The notes beneath the pieces were generated by a model that was not told where the DNA came from, ran no database searches, and saw only the letters and a list, made by a program, of their open reading frames with translations. Shown here piece by piece: positions 61,722 through 64,000 of a stretch of 64,000 bases of DNA. The stretch's first letter is position 1; the number at the start of each line of letters is the position of its first letter. This DNA is from Streptococcus oralis (GTDB taxonomy: Bacteria > Bacillota > Bacilli > Lactobacillales > Streptococcaceae): contig NZ_JAHZPJ010000003.1 of assembly GCF_019929345.1 (NCBI RefSeq), positions 62,001 to 126,000 on the forward strand, in the 5' to 3' direction. The position numbers were made by a program, and so were the translations under genes.

Positions 61722-64000
61722 CTATTTTTCAAAAATCTCTTTGAGGTCTGCATCTGTAATCCCAATCATAGCGGGGATGCTGGACCAGTTTTTCTCGGTG
61801 AGGATGTAGGATTGTTCAGAGTCACTTGATGTGGCAGTTTCAGAGAAGGCTTGTTTACTTTCTTCAATATTATTTTCAATTAAATCACTGAAGCGCTCAA
61901 TCAGATAGGTCTTACGGGCAGTTCCTATATGCTTGACTGCATAGTCAAAGGCCTGTAATTCGCCAAGAAGGATGAGCTTGCTTTTGGCCCGTGTAATGGC
62001 TGTATAGATGAGATTGCGTTCCAGCATGCGCTTGCTAGCACTGGTGATGGGCAGGATGACAACGGGAAACTCACTTCCCTGAGACTTATGGATACTCATG
62101 GCATAGGCTAGTCGAATCTTGTACCATTCGTTACGTGGGTAGACGACTTCATTGCCGTCAAAATCAATGACAATCTCGTCTTGTTTGGACTCGGTGTATT
62201 TTCCAGAAATCAAATCTGTGATATAGCCTAGGTCTCCGTTAAAGACATTGACTTCGGCGTCGTTGACTAGGTGAATAACCTTGTCCCCTGTTCGATAGTG
62301 GCACTGGGGAGCTTCAAAACTGAGTTGATCTTTTTGTAGTGGGTTAAGGAGGTCTTGCATGAGTTGGTTGATGGCGTCAATACCAGCAGTTCCTCGATAC
62401 ATAGGCGCCAGTACCTGAATATCACGAGCAGCAATGCCACTTCTGAGGGCGGCACCGAGAATCTTTTCAATCGTTGCAGGGATATGACCACTAGCAATTT
62501 CAAAGTAGGAGCGATCTGCCTTTTTCTGGGTAAAGTCAGCTGGCAAGATTCCTTGTCGAATCTGACTAGCCAAGGTGACGATAGTTGATTCTTCACTCTG
62601 ACGGTAAATCCGTTCCAAGCGCGTCTGAGGTATCAGGGGTATCTGGAGCAGGTCTGCAAGGACTTGTCCAGGACTGACAGACGGTAGCTGGTCACTGTCT
62701 CCCACGATGAGGATTTTACTGTTAGAGGAGATGTTAGAGAAGAGTTGGTTGGCTAGCCAAGTATCCACCATAGAAAACTCATCTACTATGATAAAGTCGG
62801 CATCTAGATAATCTTCCAGATGGCTGGTATCATCATCACCCATCATTCCCAAATGGCGGTGTATGGTCGCGCTAGGCAAACCTGTCAATTCATTCATGCG
62901 TCGAGCTGCTCGACCAGTTGGGGCTGTTAGAAGGATAGGTAAGTTGCTTTTCTTCCTGAGGTCAAATCCTTCTAAAAGGGCATAGACAGCGATAATCCCA
63001 TTGATAACAGTCGTCTTACCTGTACCAGGCCCACCTGTTAGGATAAAGACCTTGTTCTGGATGGCGTCACAGATAGCCTGCTTTTGGATGCTATCATACT
63101 CAATACCCAGTTCTTCCTCAACACTAGCGATATGCTTTTGAATGGTTTCCAAATCCTGACTTTGTTTCTTTCCTTTTTCAAGAATACGAACCAAGTGACT
63201 GCGAATGCCTTCCTCAGCGAAAAAGAGGCTGTTATCAAAGATTTTGGTATCAATCTGCTGAACCTTGTCTTCTTCGATGAGGTAGGAGAGTTCTTGGGCA
63301 ACTTGGCTGGGGTCCAATTCCACGGGTCGGGAAGACTCGAGGAGAGTCAGGGTCTGTTCCAACAAATCTCGGGCTTCCATGTAGGTATCGCCCGTATCCA
63401 TACAGCCTTGAAAGAGACTGTGGACAAGGCCAGCACGAAAGCGCTCGGGAGCCTGACTTTCGATGCCTAGTTCCTCCGCTAGTTGGTCAGCAATGGTAAA
63501 ACCCAAACCCTTGATATCCTCGACCAGCTGGTAGGGATAATTTTCGACAATATCGAGAGTTTCTTCCTTGTAAAAGTCTTGAATCTGAAAGGCTAGTTTA
63601 TTGGGAATACCGTAGTTGGCAAGTTTTGCCAAGACCATCTCTGTCCCATAGTTGAGACGGAGGGTAGAGACGAAAGCCTCACGGTTTTGGGCAGAGAGTC
63701 CTGAGATGCCTTCTAGCTTTTCAGGATGTTCCAGAATTTCGTCTATGGTATTGTCACCATAGCAATCCACGATTTTTTGAGCCGTTTTGAGACCAATTCC
63801 CTTGAAGTGGCTACTCGAAAAGTACTTAACTAGCCCTTTTTTAGTTGGTTTTGCCCGTTCATAACGGCTGATTTGTAGTTGTTCTCCGTACTTGGAGTGT
63901 TGAACGATTTGTCCCCAAAAAGTGTAGTCTTCGCCCTCAATCACGTCAGCCATGGTTCCTGTAACGATGATTTCAAAATCGTCAAAGTCCTCAGCATTGG
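61722..64000 (-). CDS. recD2: RecD2-type ATP-dependent DNA helicase (5' end beyond window)
   Basis: An SF1B 5'-3' helicase of DNA repair. The frame stays open to the window edge, so the first residues are missing; the internal Met at 63953 is not the start. Visible are helix-hairpin-helix motifs in the N-terminal part, Walker A GGPGTGKTTVING, Walker B VDEFSMVD, the GDSDQLPSV motif and the C-terminal SIHKSQGSEFPVV and AITRAKSKL motifs. At least 759 residues are encoded here. Confidence 0.95.
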   Translation of the reverse strand, partial: NAEDFDDFEIIVTGTMADVIEGEDYTFWGQIVQHSKYGEQLQISRYERAKPTKKGLVKYFSSSHFKGIGLKTAQKIVDCYGDNTIDEILEHPEKLEGISGLSAQNREAFVSTLRLNYGTEMVLAKLANYGIPNKLAFQIQDFYKEETLDIVENYPYQLVEDIKGLGFTIADQLAEELGIESQAPERFRAGLVHSLFQGCMDTGDTYMEARDLLEQTLTLLESSRPVELDPSQVAQELSYLIEEDKVQQIDTKIFDNSLFFAEEGIRSHLVRILEKGKKQSQDLETIQKHIASVEEELGIEYDSIQKQAICDAIQNKVFILTGGPGTGKTTVINGIIAVYALLEGFDLRKKSNLPILLTAPTGRAARRMNELTGLPSATIHRHLGMMGDDDTSHLEDYLDADFIIVDEFSMVDTWLANQLFSNISSNSKILIVGDSDQLPSVSPGQVLADLLQIPLIPQTRLERIYRQSEESTIVTLASQIRQGILPADFTQKKADRSYFEIASGHIPATIEKILGAALRSGIAARDIQVLAPMYRGTAGIDAINQLMQDLLNPLQKDQLSFEAPQCHYRTGDKVIHLVNDAEVNVFNGDLGYITDLISGKYTESKQDEIVIDFDGNEVVYPRNEWYKIRLAYAMSIHKSQGSEFPVVILPITSASKRMLERNLIYTAITRAKSKLILLGELQAFDYAVKHIGTARKTYLIERFSDLIENNIEESKQAFSETATSSDSEQSYILTEKNWSSIPAMIGITDADLKEIFEK

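Noticed and set aside
62355..62588. 77-codon forward ORF opposite recD2
   Set aside because: Shadow of conserved helicase sequence without a ribosome binding site.

Overview
The window looks like a low-GC Firmicute of the Streptococcus mitis group (S. mitis, S. oralis or a close relative of S. pneumoniae). The evidence is the gene content and order: clpL-luxS, dexB-cps-pbp1A, recU-ypsA-gpsB-rnpB-rlmL-mapZ-gnd-ritR followed by a choline-binding protein, then the mevalonate operon, liaFSR, tig and recD2. No mobile element, CRISPR array, rRNA or tRNA was recognised. The only RNA gene is rnpB.

Layout. (1) 0-12.9 kb: an unrecognised membrane-anchored protein with an ORF remnant, a GNAT acetyltransferase, a polar amino-acid ABC importer in which binding protein and permease are fused, a DUF2207 membrane protein, uppP, a TetR regulator next to a small membrane protein that has an operator-like palindrome at its promoter, dinB and pflB. 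(2) 12.9-15.9 kb: clpL behind a CtsR-type promoter and a long leader holding a 29-codon ORF, convergent with luxS. (3) 16.1-20.2 kb: a five-gene LanFEG-like ABC transporter and two-component module of higher apparent GC than its surroundings, resembling a lantibiotic self-protection or sensing system without any lantibiotic genes. (4) 20.3-27.8 kb: a DUF1846 gene, dexB and two oligopeptide-binding lipoproteins. (5) 28-43.1 kb: a complete Wzx/Wzy-type capsular or receptor polysaccharide locus. It has wzg-wzh-wzd-wze, a short initiating sugar-phosphate transferase, five glycosyltransferases, a LicD protein, polymerase, flippase, UDP-galactopyranose mutase and an acyltransferase. (6) 43.2-64 kb: the cell-wall and division block described above.

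How it works together: uppP, the polysaccharide locus and the mevalonate operon all feed or use undecaprenyl phosphate. pbp1A, recU, gpsB and mapZ serve septal wall synthesis and division. liaFSR and the LanFEG-like module are two envelope-stress sensing systems with intramembrane-sensing kinases. ritR is an orphan redox regulator that lacks the phosphoacceptor Asp.

Most of the window is ordinary streptococcal core genome. The parts most worth a second look are the ABC/two-component module with its helically phased TCTG repeats, the clpL leader with a small ORF and a triple 8-bp repeat, the polysaccharide locus with an internal terminator and a short initiating transferase, and a PBP1a that carries a resistance-type motif. 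All family assignments are by reading motifs. No database search was run.
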